Assembly (NCBI RefSeq): GCF_000003815.2
Contig: NC_049992.1
Span: 6,423,081 to 6,487,080 of the forward strand
Direction: 5' to 3'
Length of the DNA: 64,000 nucleotides
Source: Branchiostoma floridae
Lineage: Eukaryota; Chordata; Leptocardii; Amphioxiformes; Branchiostomatidae
This document shows positions 11,348-19,600 of this stretch, one piece after another; within the stretch, counting starts at the first letter, position 1; each line of letters starts with the position of its first letter. The notes below the pieces were generated by a model, which was given only the letters and a program-made list of their open reading frames with translations, did no database searches and was not told the origin of the DNA. Both the position numbers and the translations under genes were made by a program.

Positions 11348-11929
11348 GGAACAATTGACGCAGCAAACACCGGAACAATAGCAGTTATGCTTGATTTCAC
11401 CTGTTCATGTTTGGGCACGCAGCGTAATCACATGACATAAGGTCAACAAGACATTTAAACAATTATGCAACATTCCATGCCGAGTTATACACTCAAAGTA
11501 TTTTGATCAAGGCATGAAATGGAATATGAGGTTGTCGCAATTTGGAAAGTTTGCAAGGGGCGAATTCGAAGATATCGTCATCATGTAACGTATCAAATTG
11601 TATAAAATGTAACGTTATAGGCCTTGTATGGGGGTAGGTTGAATATCCTGTACACAGCAAAGGAACCCACTGTTCTACGTATACGTCAGCGACGAGATAA
11701 AATTACTCTTTACATTTCATCTATATATGGATAGGTACCACGAACATTGTGACGTTTAAATGTACCGTGAAAACCGCCGCCCCTCCGGATCCCCAACCCC
11801 GCCATCTTGGTTTCGCATACCTTTAGAAACACCAAAACGTCAGAAGGTCATGTTGGGTATGTACTTACTTACCTCACTGAGAATACAAACTGCAACCACG
11901 AAGCTCAACCAGTTCCACTTCATAATCAT
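4983..11929 (-). CDS. TNFRSF21-like: DR6/osteoprotegerin-like TNF receptor with death domain, ten exons
   Basis: Exons in transcription order are 11929-11873, 9704-9532, 9332-9112, 7767-7417, 7243-7136, 6971-6831, 6724-6563, 6401-6264, 6157-5837 and 5263-4983. All phases fit and give 650 aa; human DR6 is 655 aa. Exon 1 is a 19-aa signal peptide start (MIMKWNWLSFVVAVCILSE). Exons 2-4 encode four cysteine-rich domains (about residues 44-203) with YTHRD, LLCDMCPPGTHLGEHC, CRKCMRGYFSS and GNRFRDNIC, spaced as in osteoprotegerin and DR6. Exons 4-8 form a 250-residue Ser/Thr-rich stalk with NVT, NLT and NIT glycosylation sites. Exon 9 has one membrane helix (about 457-482). Exon 10 is the death domain (about 558-650) with NNWKSL and MLCKWKELNG. 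By family knowledge it should be a surface receptor signalling through death-domain adaptors. Ligand and orthology are inferred. The intron after exon 8 starts with GC. Confidence 0.92.
5289..5400. repeat. Imperfect palindrome in TNF receptor intron 9
   Basis: The arms at about 5289-5333 and 5356-5399 are inverted copies, sharing GAATTGGACT / AGTCCAATTC and TAGAAAAGTTTAA / TTAAACTTTTCCAG. The centre is about 22 bp. It looks like a small folded MITE. A related arm appears near 46930-46985. Confidence 0.6.
5837..6157 (-). CDS. Transmembrane exon of the TNF receptor
   Basis: The acceptor TTTTCAG completes a split Asp codon. Residues ILTNVAISVVVALMTFGSLT and the following CVFVAV form one uncharged helix, followed by the juxtamembrane RGYVCTAFEQFC. 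The cytoplasmic linker is acidic and Ser-rich (SDDTQSVVVDIDDVTD). The exon ends ACC GAA A before GTAAGT. This exon separates the ligand-binding half from the death domain and excludes a secreted, osteoprotegerin-like protein for the full-length isoform. Confidence 0.88.
6264..7243 (-). CDS. Four symmetric stalk exons of the TNF receptor (exons 5-8)
   Basis: Exons 7243-7136, 6971-6831, 6724-6563 and 6401-6264 are 108, 141, 162 and 138 nt. Each is a multiple of three and begins and ends in phase 1, so any can be skipped without shifting the frame. All encode acidic, Ser/Thr-rich, low-complexity stalk without cysteine pairs; one Cys occurs in exon 5. Similar length, phase and composition suggest exon duplication, though the sequences are too diverged to prove it. 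Confidence 0.8.
7879..7970. repeat. Inverted repeat in TNF receptor intron 3
   Basis: Arms at about 7879-7914 and 7935-7970 are near-complementary (TAGTTGTAAAGTTGAAGCTT against AAGCTTAAATTTTACAACTA, and AACACAAAA against TTTTGTGTT). The spacer is about 20 bp. It is probably a small MITE remnant. Confidence 0.6.
9112..9704 (-). CDS. Cysteine-rich domain exons 2-3 of the TNF receptor
   Basis: Exon 2 (9704-9532) begins after TTGTTACAG and encodes a basic linker, then CRD1. Exon 3 (9332-9112) begins after TTTCTAG and encodes CRD2 (CQICPDNHYTAVYNKATECV to THNSRC) and the first part of CRD3 (CECLPGHYLNMEVCS, CPRGKGVAQTG). The boundary within CRD3 and the CxCxxGxYL pattern match osteoprotegerin and decoy-receptor relatives more closely than other TNF receptors, judged by eye. 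Confidence 0.88.
9895..10527. mobile_element. 633-bp non-autonomous DNA transposon with ~200-bp terminal inverted repeats
   Basis: The left end CAGGGGTGCCTAAGCATTTG and the right end CTTAGGCACCCCTG are inverted copies, and the inverted repeat continues inward for about 200 bp on each side (to about 10095 and from about 10320). Each arm is built of about nine 20-22-bp units of the form CACGAATnnTATGnGAA. The flanks share GTAGA (9890-9894 and 10528-10532), a possible 5-bp target duplication. The 230-bp centre has no transposase. The open frame over the left arm only reads the repeats. It sits in intron 1 of the TNF receptor. Confidence 0.88.
10530..10720 (-). mobile_element. SINE-like element, tail part
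   Basis: It starts GGTAAAGGTAAAGGTGCCCA and runs through TGAGGCTGTAATTGC, TTGGGTTGTTATTAACTG, CCTTTTATCTCCCCAACCA and 'AAAGTCAGG'. The last segments match the copy at 13783-13972, which continues into a tRNA-like head. On the minus strand this is the 3' body plus a (CTTTAC) tail, truncated before the head. Confidence 0.65.
11284..11345 (+). repeat. (AC)n microsatellite
   Basis: An uninterrupted AC run of about 30 units lies in intron 1 of the TNF receptor, preceded by degenerate GCACACATGCA sequence from about 11235. The frames called across it are artefacts. Confidence 0.95.
11873..11929 (-). CDS. Signal-peptide exon 1 of the TNF receptor
   Basis: The ATG at 11929 (a second in-frame ATG at 11923) starts a 19-residue hydrophobic stretch ending GAG before a consensus GTAAGT donor. 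Phase 0 matches exon 2, which starts at 9704. This exon is too short for ordinary ORF calling. A TTATAAAC motif lies about 30-40 bp upstream, and a YY1-like AAGATGGCGGG lies about 65 bp inside the intron, as often seen just downstream of animal transcription starts. Confidence 0.8.
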
Positions 11930-12140
11930 CTTTGCCAGACCACATTCACTGAAGAAGGTTTATAACAGATAAGAGAAAGTAAGGAAAACTTTAAGACTCT
12001 GAGATCAGGTGTTCACGACGTCTTGTCGGCAAGTCCCTGTTGTGCTTTAAATAGCTGGGGATTCCCCTGACCACACAAAGAGCATGAGGCCAGTGCGTGC
12101 TGATACAAAGGGTGTTTTGTTGACACTAATGTTTTGTTAA

Positions 12141-12387
12141 GGTTACATTTCACTACACTTGAGGCACCGGTGTGGCACTGCGGGGTTTCTTCACTTTGGT
12201 ATTGTTGTGCTATTTTCGCCGAATTTTTTTTGTAATTTAGATATTGCGTAATATGTAAAGGTATGACGTAAAAGATAACAAACTTCTTACAACGTAAGAA
12301 AATTCGTTCTTTATCTCTGAGATTCTTTGAGTATCTTTCGAACCCCGCCGTGCCACACCGGTACCCCAAGTGCAGTGAGATACTGCC
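12141..12387. mobile_element. MITE family A, full-length copy flanked by TTAA
   Basis: The inverted ends share CACTTG(A/G)GGCACCGGTGTGGC, and TTAA flanks both sides (12137-12140, 12388-12391). The length is about 247 bp with no coding content. TTAA target duplications are typical of piggyBac and Kolobok superfamilies. Relatives are at 32366, 46500 and 61957. Confidence 0.8.
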
Positions 12388-12391
12388 TTAA

Positions 12392-13782
12392 CCTTTTACC
12401 TGAGTCTAAAAGATGCGGCTGTTCGAAAACCGTTTGGAATCCGCAATGTCGTTACTTAAGTACATTTATTTATTTATTTATTTAAGTACATTTCACAGAC
12501 CAATAGTACAATGTTCTTACTCTGACGTAACCACATTTACATGTATTAGGTCTTTGGTCGCAAAATGCCATTTTTACCTTCGAATTCGCCAGTAGGTTAT
12601 GTTTTGAGCGTATTTGTCTGTGTTTGTTTGTTTGTTTGTAAACAGCATAACTCGAGAAGCCTTGGATGGATCGTGATGATATTTAGTCGGTGGGTAAAGG
12701 TCAGGCAAACAAATGTCAAGTTCGATTATAGCTTTCCATTGCGGCTTCCTAAGGTACTGCAGCAAAACTTTCATTTTGATATCTCGTTATTTTATGTAAC
12801 AAATTTGTTGACAAAATAACAAGCGTATAACGCTAATTCACCTTCATCCTTAATATCTGGATATTTAGAGAAATCCAGTCGACGGACGGTGATTTCAAAC
12901 TATATTTTTAAAAGTCTTTAAATACAACGGATATAGAATGCGGATAAAGGCGATCTAGCGTTAATATAGACCCTATATGTTGATGTGTTCATACCTATAG
13001 ATATCCATATACGTGTGTTTAGTTGTACTGTAAGTAGTTGTTGTACATGTATACCTTACGTTACGATAGTCGCGTGTCAATAAAGATTACTGTGTATAAT
13101 TGCATAAAATGCACAAAGACCATCGAAGACAAAGTGCCATTTAATGTTTAAACACACACCACATTGAACAATACAAATATAGTTCTTTACAAAAAATCTA
13201 ACGTTACATCAAATGCTTCACTATGGCGACGCCACATGTATCAAAACGTTTCGTCCACTTCATTCAGACCTATTACGTACTGTCATGACATGGCCTGGGG
13301 GTTAAATGAGCTATACATCAGTCCTTATTAGACATATTGTAATTGGCAGGAAGACGTTTTTGGTCGTAAATAATCCGGAGGCAATGAGTCATTTGGGGTT
13401 TGATGGTGTATGGAAGCTGTACACAGTCGTCGTTTGGGGAGGAAGGTACTTAGGTCCGATTTAAACAAATCACAGAATCAATGAATCCATTCTTTTACAG
13501 AGACTAGTGCCTCTTAGTCGGAGATTTTTGAGGAAGCCCAATTCTTTTTGCTGCAGTTGGAGATTTGAAAAAAAATTCTTCTTCACAATAATAATGAATT
13601 CTACCAACACATTAGATTTTAAACATATTGCACATGGCGGTGTTAAGCGTACATGTCTTTACAAAAACAACTTGATACAAACTTTTTCTTGCTTGAGTAC
13701 AGAAGAGAACAATGTGCTACTCAATTTAGTAGCTTATTTCAACAGTGCCACATACATAGTACAGTCTTTAGTACATAAAGGT
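12392..13782. other. Intergenic region without a recognised gene
   Basis: It contains a (TTTA)n tract near 12463-12485, a (GTTT)n tract near 12623-12640 and the family B MITE (12828-12963). The remaining frames are short and show no family resemblance. Confidence 0.5.
12828..12963. mobile_element. MITE family B copy 1 (TAACGCTAGTTCACC ends)
   Basis: It starts TAACGCTAATTCACCTTCAT and ends GGATAAAGGCGATCTAGCGTTA, inverted copies of one another. The centre includes CCAGTCGACGGACGGTGATT, also found in the copy at 21794-22002. No coding content. Confidence 0.75.
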
Positions 13783-13972
13783 AGTCTTTTACCTCCCCAA
13801 CCAAAGTCAGGTACTCCTGTTACACCTTGTTACACCTAGGTGAAGTGAGGAAGGTCGTGTTAAGTGCCTTTCTCAAGGGCACAACGTCGGGGGCACGTTG
13901 GGTATCGAACTCGGGAACTCTTGGTTCCGAGCCCAAAATTCTACCACTTACGCCACACACGGCGCTACTTTG
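13783..13972 (-). mobile_element. tRNA-derived SINE (head and body)
   Basis: On the minus strand an A-box-like TGGCGTAAGTGG (about 13945-13956) is followed about 45 nt later by a B-box-like GTTCGATACC (about 13901-13910), as in a pol III promoter. The body then reads through the reverse complement of CCTCCCCAACCAAAGTCAGG, shared with the copy at 10530-10720. This is the structure of a tRNA-derived SINE. The functional tRNA fold is not preserved. Confidence 0.65.
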
Positions 13973-14176
13973 CCACAGTACGGGAGTCCAACAGGTCTAT
14001 AGAGGATCACTACACTAGTGGCTTGAAGGAATGGACAGCTCACATCATTCAATTACTTACGCCAAAGCTGACAAAGACCTCCGGACAGAGTGAACTTCAT
14101 TAACCCGGCAGATGTCATGTGACTCTCTGACGCCACTGGGTTTAAAACCTGGTCCCAAACATCTGTCAAAAGCTAC

Positions 14177-14373
14177 AACCTGGGTACCATCCGGGTATTA
14201 GTTCGCTCCTATAGTCGCTTCTGCTACCCGGCGGAACAACATATTAGGTAGAAGCGACTGTATACAGTGTATCATGAATGTCAGAGTTAGAAGCGACTGT
14301 ATACAGTGTATAATGAATGTCAGAGTTAGAGGCGAACTCTGGGGCGAACTACTTTCCGGATGGTACCCAGGTT
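14177..14373. mobile_element. MITE family D copy 1 (CCTGGGTACCATCCGG ends)
   Basis: The left end AACCTGGGTACCATCCGG and the right end CCGGATGGTACCCAGGTT are inverted copies. Inside, a 46-bp segment with 'AGAAGCGACTGTATACAGTG' is repeated in tandem. The family reappears at 57563-57700 and 57744-58532 and as a fragment near 18330-18410. The target duplication is not clear in this copy. Confidence 0.8.
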
Positions 14374-15267
14374 AACAGCCTACCGGGCTATAGTGGTATC
14401 ATTAAAGGCAACTTCAGCATTGCTAGGGTGTAAAAAGTGGAAATTATTTTGGATAAGGCGATCTGTATGATATTGACATTTATTGTACCGTATAAGCACA
14501 TTTACACCATTATTTCTTACTTTGAGCGGTTAAAATGGCACAGAAACAAGCCGCACAAGAAATCCTCTAATTATTGCCACCACCCCCTAAGAAGAGACCT
14601 CGTAGCACAGCGACAACCAATTTTTGCATCATGAATGTCGGTATGGAATGGAATAGAGTTGCTTCATCTTATTACGTAGAAAAGTGCCACTCTGAGTACA
14701 GCACCTTCTTTAGTAAGATAAACCTAAGAAAAAAGACAAAACTACGGAAATGGATATTTCCGCGATATGTTCTTATATCATAAATTATCATCGATGTATG
14801 CACTGTAAAAATGAATGTAGATTCGCCCATAAACAAACAGGCACGAGGGGCAGTGGTGACATCATTAACCTATCCGTTCTCAGGTTACTCTCTAACGCAG
14901 GAGGGTTAACGGTTTAAGACGGCTATTTTTCGAAACATCGGTCAAAACCGAACAACTTTGTATGATCGCAAACTCCTTTCTCCCTTGGTGGGTTTAAAAT
15001 AAAAGTTGTTGAATGCCCGCCTGACTGGCCATGATTATATCTGTAGGATCATAAATGCAATGATTCCAATAAAACGCTCTGCAAAAAAAAAACTGTAGAA
15101 GATCTTGAACAGAATTAGGCGTTTTAGAAAACATCGACTGTCCTTCAATAGTGACTGAGAATGAACTTTTGAGAACAAGTGCGAATAAAAAAACTAGTAC
15201 AAATCGTAAAAGAGTCTTAATTATTACGAGTATGTAAACAGTCTCTCTTATCAAGTGATCAGTGTTC

Positions 15268-15990
15268 CTATATGACTCCCCGCACAGTTGTGAAGGTGAA
15301 TCTAGATTCGTTCAAGTCGAAGACATATCCTTCGTGATCGCTCCCGCCTTTACACGAGCACAGCACCAGTATGATGACCGTCCCGACCATGGCGATACCG
15401 AACCCCGTGATGATTGGGCTTGGAGGCGCCGTCAGACCGATGTCAACACCCTTCTTCACGTACAACAGGCAAGGGCGACGCGCATGCGCGCCAGGAACGC
15501 ACTGATTGGTGCAGTTCAAAATTTCAAAAGACACATCAACATGGAAGGTAAAATCTCTAACCCCAAACACGTGGCAGTCCAGTTTGTATCCCGTGATGTT
15601 TACTGTGTTCGGTATGGGGTACTCCAAACAGGCAGCCACAAGAGGCTTTCTCTTGGTAACCTCCTTTGTTCTTTTCCACAGATTGTTTACGAAGCACGTT
15701 CCTTCCTGGTTAAAATCTTCACACGAACAGGCCGGAAGTCTCGCGTCAACGTAACAGGACGTATTAACGACACAATACTGCATGTAATCCATGGTTTTTA
15801 CTATCCGGGGCACTGGGGCAGTTCTCGTGGCATTGCCGTCTAGCTGATCTTTCAACATAGTACCGGTCCTAGGTTCTCCATTTGTAACAGCTTTGCTATT
15901 TCTGTGGCCTGCTAGAACAGTTGAGCCCACTTTATTGCGAAAGATGGCGAGTAGAGTCGTGATTAAGGGAATGTAGATATCAACTCTCAT
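15268..15990 (-). CDS. Unrecognised single-pass (type I) membrane glycoprotein, 240 aa
   Basis: The open frame runs from ATG at 15990 to TAG at 15268. The first 20 residues (MRVDIYIPLITTLLAIF) look like a signal peptide. The ectodomain has ten cysteines, including CSCEDFNQEGTC and NCTNQCVPGAHARRPC, and four N-glycosylation sequons (NAT, NTS, NIT, NCT). A membrane helix, IITGFGIAMVGTVIILVL, follows near residue 200, then CSCK and a 30-residue cytoplasmic tail. I do not recognise the family. An acceptor-like TCTCGTTCCCAG lies 33 nt upstream in an open frame, so an upstream exon and a different start are possible. The plus-strand frame at 15262-15843 is its shadow. The protein-like features argue for a real gene, but expression is untested. 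Confidence 0.65.
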   Translation of the reverse strand: MRVDIYIPLITTLLAIFRNKVGSTVLAGHRNSKAVTNGEPRTGTMLKDQLDGNATRTAPVPRIVKTMDYMQYCVVNTSCYVDARLPACSCEDFNQEGTCFVNNLWKRTKEVTKRKPLVAACLEYPIPNTVNITGYKLDCHVFGVRDFTFHVDVSFEILNCTNQCVPGAHARRPCLLYVKKGVDIGLTAPPSPIITGFGIAMVGTVIILVLCSCKGGSDHEGYVFDLNESRFTFTTVRGVI

Positions 15991-16050
15991 GACGTCATAG
16001 GCCGTGTCATCACCAGCAACTGGGAACGAGAGTCAAAGTCTTCACACGAG

Positions 16051-16258
16051 AAGCTGAAATGAGAAAAGAATCAGTTGATAGGGTGTCTTTTATCAAGCGC
16101 TCCTAGCCTTGTTTGATTATTTACATCTTAGAAGATAAGAAGCTGAAGACACTTGAACCTGAAATGAGAAAAGAATCAGTTGATAGAGAGTCTTTTATCA
16201 AGCGCTCCTAGCCTTGTTCGATTAATTACATCTTAGTAGATAGGAAGCTGAATCAGCT
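16051..16258. repeat. Tandem duplication of a ~105-bp unit
   Basis: CTGAAATGAGAAAAGAATCA recurs at about 16054 and 16159, and 'TCTTTTATCAAGCGCTCCTA' follows in both. The two units are about 95% alike. They lie just upstream of the orphan membrane protein gene on the minus strand and so may be in its promoter. Confidence 0.85.
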
Positions 16259-16449
16259 TTGTCATTAACTTTAATTCAATTCACCCTTACGGCTATCGTG
16301 GTGTCTGTTTTTATCGCATATGTACATTCTTTGTGTGTTAGAGAAACGCAAGGAAATGAATCTATATCTAAATTAGACATCGTTGCTTTTATCTCATTCA
16401 GATTTTATTTCACGGCGTACCTATAAGGAAGATTCTACACGAATTCTTA

Positions 16450-16660
16450 TACTGTAAATGCATTGAAGCTCGCGGGATTTAATTTTGCGGTAGCGGGAAA
16501 AATGACTTTTCGCGGTGGTTGTAATTTCGCGGTAGCACCATGATATGCACTCACTGCCATGGAAAAACGTTCGTGATGGATTAAAGATCGCGGTGCTCGA
16601 AGCGGCCACCGTGAAAACCGCGAATATCAAACCACCGCGAAAATTTCTGCATTTACAGTA
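16450..16660. mobile_element. MITE family C copy 1 (TACTGTAAATGCA ends)
   Basis: The left end TACTGTAAATGCATTGAAGC and the right end TTTCTGCATTTACAGTA are inverted copies. The interior repeats CGCGGTGGTT / AACCACCGCGAA-type stretches in both orientations. The family also occurs at 38150-38349. The ends suggest TA insertion, but only one copy of TA is resolvable. Confidence 0.75.
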
Positions 16661-19600
16661 ATTTTCGTTCCCAAACCGGGCGATTGCCAATTTTTCAATC
16701 ATGTTACTCTCTGATTTAATTATTACGACAATGTAGATATTCAAATAGAAACAGTTAAAATGGATTTAAGGGACAAGCATACAAATTACAACATAGATGC
16801 TCTAGATAAAGTTGTGGCAATTTAAATCAACTAAATAGATATGTAGACTGTCCAGTTTTAAACAAGCTATCTTAAACATTGTAACATTATACCTTAATTT
16901 GGTCTCGGGCATTTTAAAACGTTGTAGGTAGACACTGTGCTGTTTTTGTCAATACCCTGATTGTTGATACTTTGATTGTATGGTTGCACTCTTTTTTAAA
17001 TGTATGTTGTGAATCTTGGAATATTAGCCCAATCGGGCAAAAAGGTTCGTAATTAATGAAAGTGAATTGAAATGAAATACACGTATACGTTATTAGCTTG
17101 TTTAATGATTTTCCTGCACAAATAAGAGTGTCGACTCTTGGATTGTTTCATCTCGTTTATTGCAAGTTGTTGACAACATTTCGAAATATTGAGTTTGAAT
17201 GTAAAGCAAATACGGGAGTGTTTGTTTAATAACGTAATTACGCGGATAATTGTTTTCTCTATTGAACCACCCGTAAGGACTGCATTCATCATCTTCTAAT
17301 TTACGGTTCTCTCCTCCTCGGTAAGTGAGAACGACATCAGAGATGGGAGAGTAATGAGAACACCAGTCTGGCGCGTTCTGCGGTGTCAGTCTCTGTGCAG
17401 CGGTGCGGGTATCGGAAAACCCACAAAAACTCGCCGCGCTTGGATTTCAATCTGTCGCGGTATCGATCTTAAGGCGAACCTCACCGCGTTTCGATCCCCA
17501 GCCGCAAAAGCAGCAGCCACAGCCGCAAACACATCGGACTCATACAACGGCAAACTTTTACATTATGTTCAATTATTCATAAAAGTAACCAAAATATTTG
17601 AAAGAAAAACTTCCATCTTCCATCCAACCAGTCTGAATTGGAGTAACTGCTTACAGCCTACATGTACCTGTGTATAAGTTGCATTTTCCTTACATTTTAT
17701 TTCAATCCCATACTATGAACTCTTGTATCAAGTAGACTAGCCTTATAGAACTACCGCAACAGTAGTTATGTATCAGTAGACGCCGCTCTGTCTGTACCCT
17801 GTACAATTGTGCTTTGCTTGTTTGTATTTGTTTAAATATACTTTTGTAATGTAGATGACAACACTATAACAAGCTTAAGCTCTGAGCTTGAGTGTGTTGT
17901 CTCACGTCTTGCTGGCAAATTTAATGCGCAGCAATGTCACCCTTGCCATGCACTTCAGTAGATTGTATCTCATGTCCTAAGTGAAATATCCATCTACGTC
18001 TGAACTGAAGCCAGGCCGATAAGTCTGGTATAGGTCCTATTCTAGCTAACCCTAGTTATGTTTACCTTCATGTAATGTTGTTTTTGCTCTGTTTCCTCTT
18101 CTTCTTGAAACAAATAAGAAAAATGACCTGGACCAGGCAGCTGTCACCAGGGTTACCGGTAAAGTAGTAGGCACCTTGTGGTGTTCGGTTACATAATGTA
18201 GCAAATGGCGTAGCATAGCTGGAAGGGCTCTAAACATAAATGTGTTGGAGTAAGAGTTAACATAACAGTAGTCATTGTTAGACTACAACATGCGAAGGTT
18301 AACATTTTATATTTGCTTGCACATGTTACCCTTATAGTTCACTCCTATGATCGCTTCTACGCAGTACAGTCTGCAAGGGAAGCGACCAGGGTAGGGTACG
18401 TAGTCGATCACCGAAAATTATCATCACCGGTCTAACACTGTTCATTGCTTTGAAGCGCTAATGTTTCTTGCCTTTGTGTAAAATATCACCAAGCATTGGC
18501 AGCTTCTCCTTGAGTAGACGAAGTTATTTTTCATACAGTGCCCTGGCGAGGTCCCTAAACAATCCCACCGCCTTCACCAGGTCCTACATGTCTGCATCAT
18601 CCGTGGCTGATGGACCCTGTAATGGATCTCCTCAAGGCCGTTCTTTTCTTCCTCTAACATATAAGGCCATGTTGATATCATTATACGAATGGCGTAATTT
18701 GGGAACCTCAAAACTGATGCGAGCGTGTGAATAAAGAAAAGTTTGGCCAGAAAAAAATTCATTCATTATGAAATCTAAGTGGTCAGGAAGGTTCTAATTA
18801 ACAAATGACCAAAATCACAGAATACGGTTGACCGCACACTAGATCCTTCATTTTTGTTCTTTTACATCATCTTCTATGACCTAGCAATTGATCTTACCAT
18901 TGTATGACATTAGCAGACGTTACCGAATCTTTTTTGTTTGTTTGCATTCTACGGCATATATTTGCTCACTTTGCAGTTCTTTTGCACGATTTACAGTATG
19001 GTTGGAAACTTTCTGGAAACGACCAAAAATTGATGCGCGCGCAGATGTCATCCATATAATGAATTCAAACTAAATGTCCTACCCTGAAGACACTGCCGTT
19101 TTCAAAGACGTCCTTGACAAATATAATTCGACTAATACGCTCATAAATAACTTACGGCTCGAAAGACAATGATTCTTCATATGAGCTAAAGAAGACACAT
19201 TATCTGCAGCAGTCGACATCTATTTTACTCCAAATGGGATCATTGTCACAGATTCCACTGATCCCGATTCACGGGAAGAGCGCTTTGTCACACTTTGTAA
19301 ATTCCGTAGCCCGCACCAACGTCCAATGATTCACTGAAAGTCTAATAGTACGTCAAATCGTTCTTCATTTCGTTATAACTGCAATAAGACACTCGTTCCG
19401 TAACTCTGATGATGGAAGTATCATAATCATGATTCGCGAAATGTGGTAGACAATATCAAACTGAAAAGGCATACTTATAGTTATCATTTCTGCTTGCCTG
19501 ATAGATACGCACTCACAGTACGAGGGATGATCAGAAAGTTTAAGGCCCCATCCTAATTTACAGCTCAAATTTTAAATGATACCCATGTTTTCTAGTAGGA

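Noticed and set aside
11218-11440. Frames across the AC repeat
   Set aside because: Microsatellite artefacts.
15262-15843. 193-codon plus-strand frame
   Set aside because: It is exactly antisense to the orphan membrane protein, which has a signal peptide, cysteines, sequons and a membrane helix. The plus frame has no such features.
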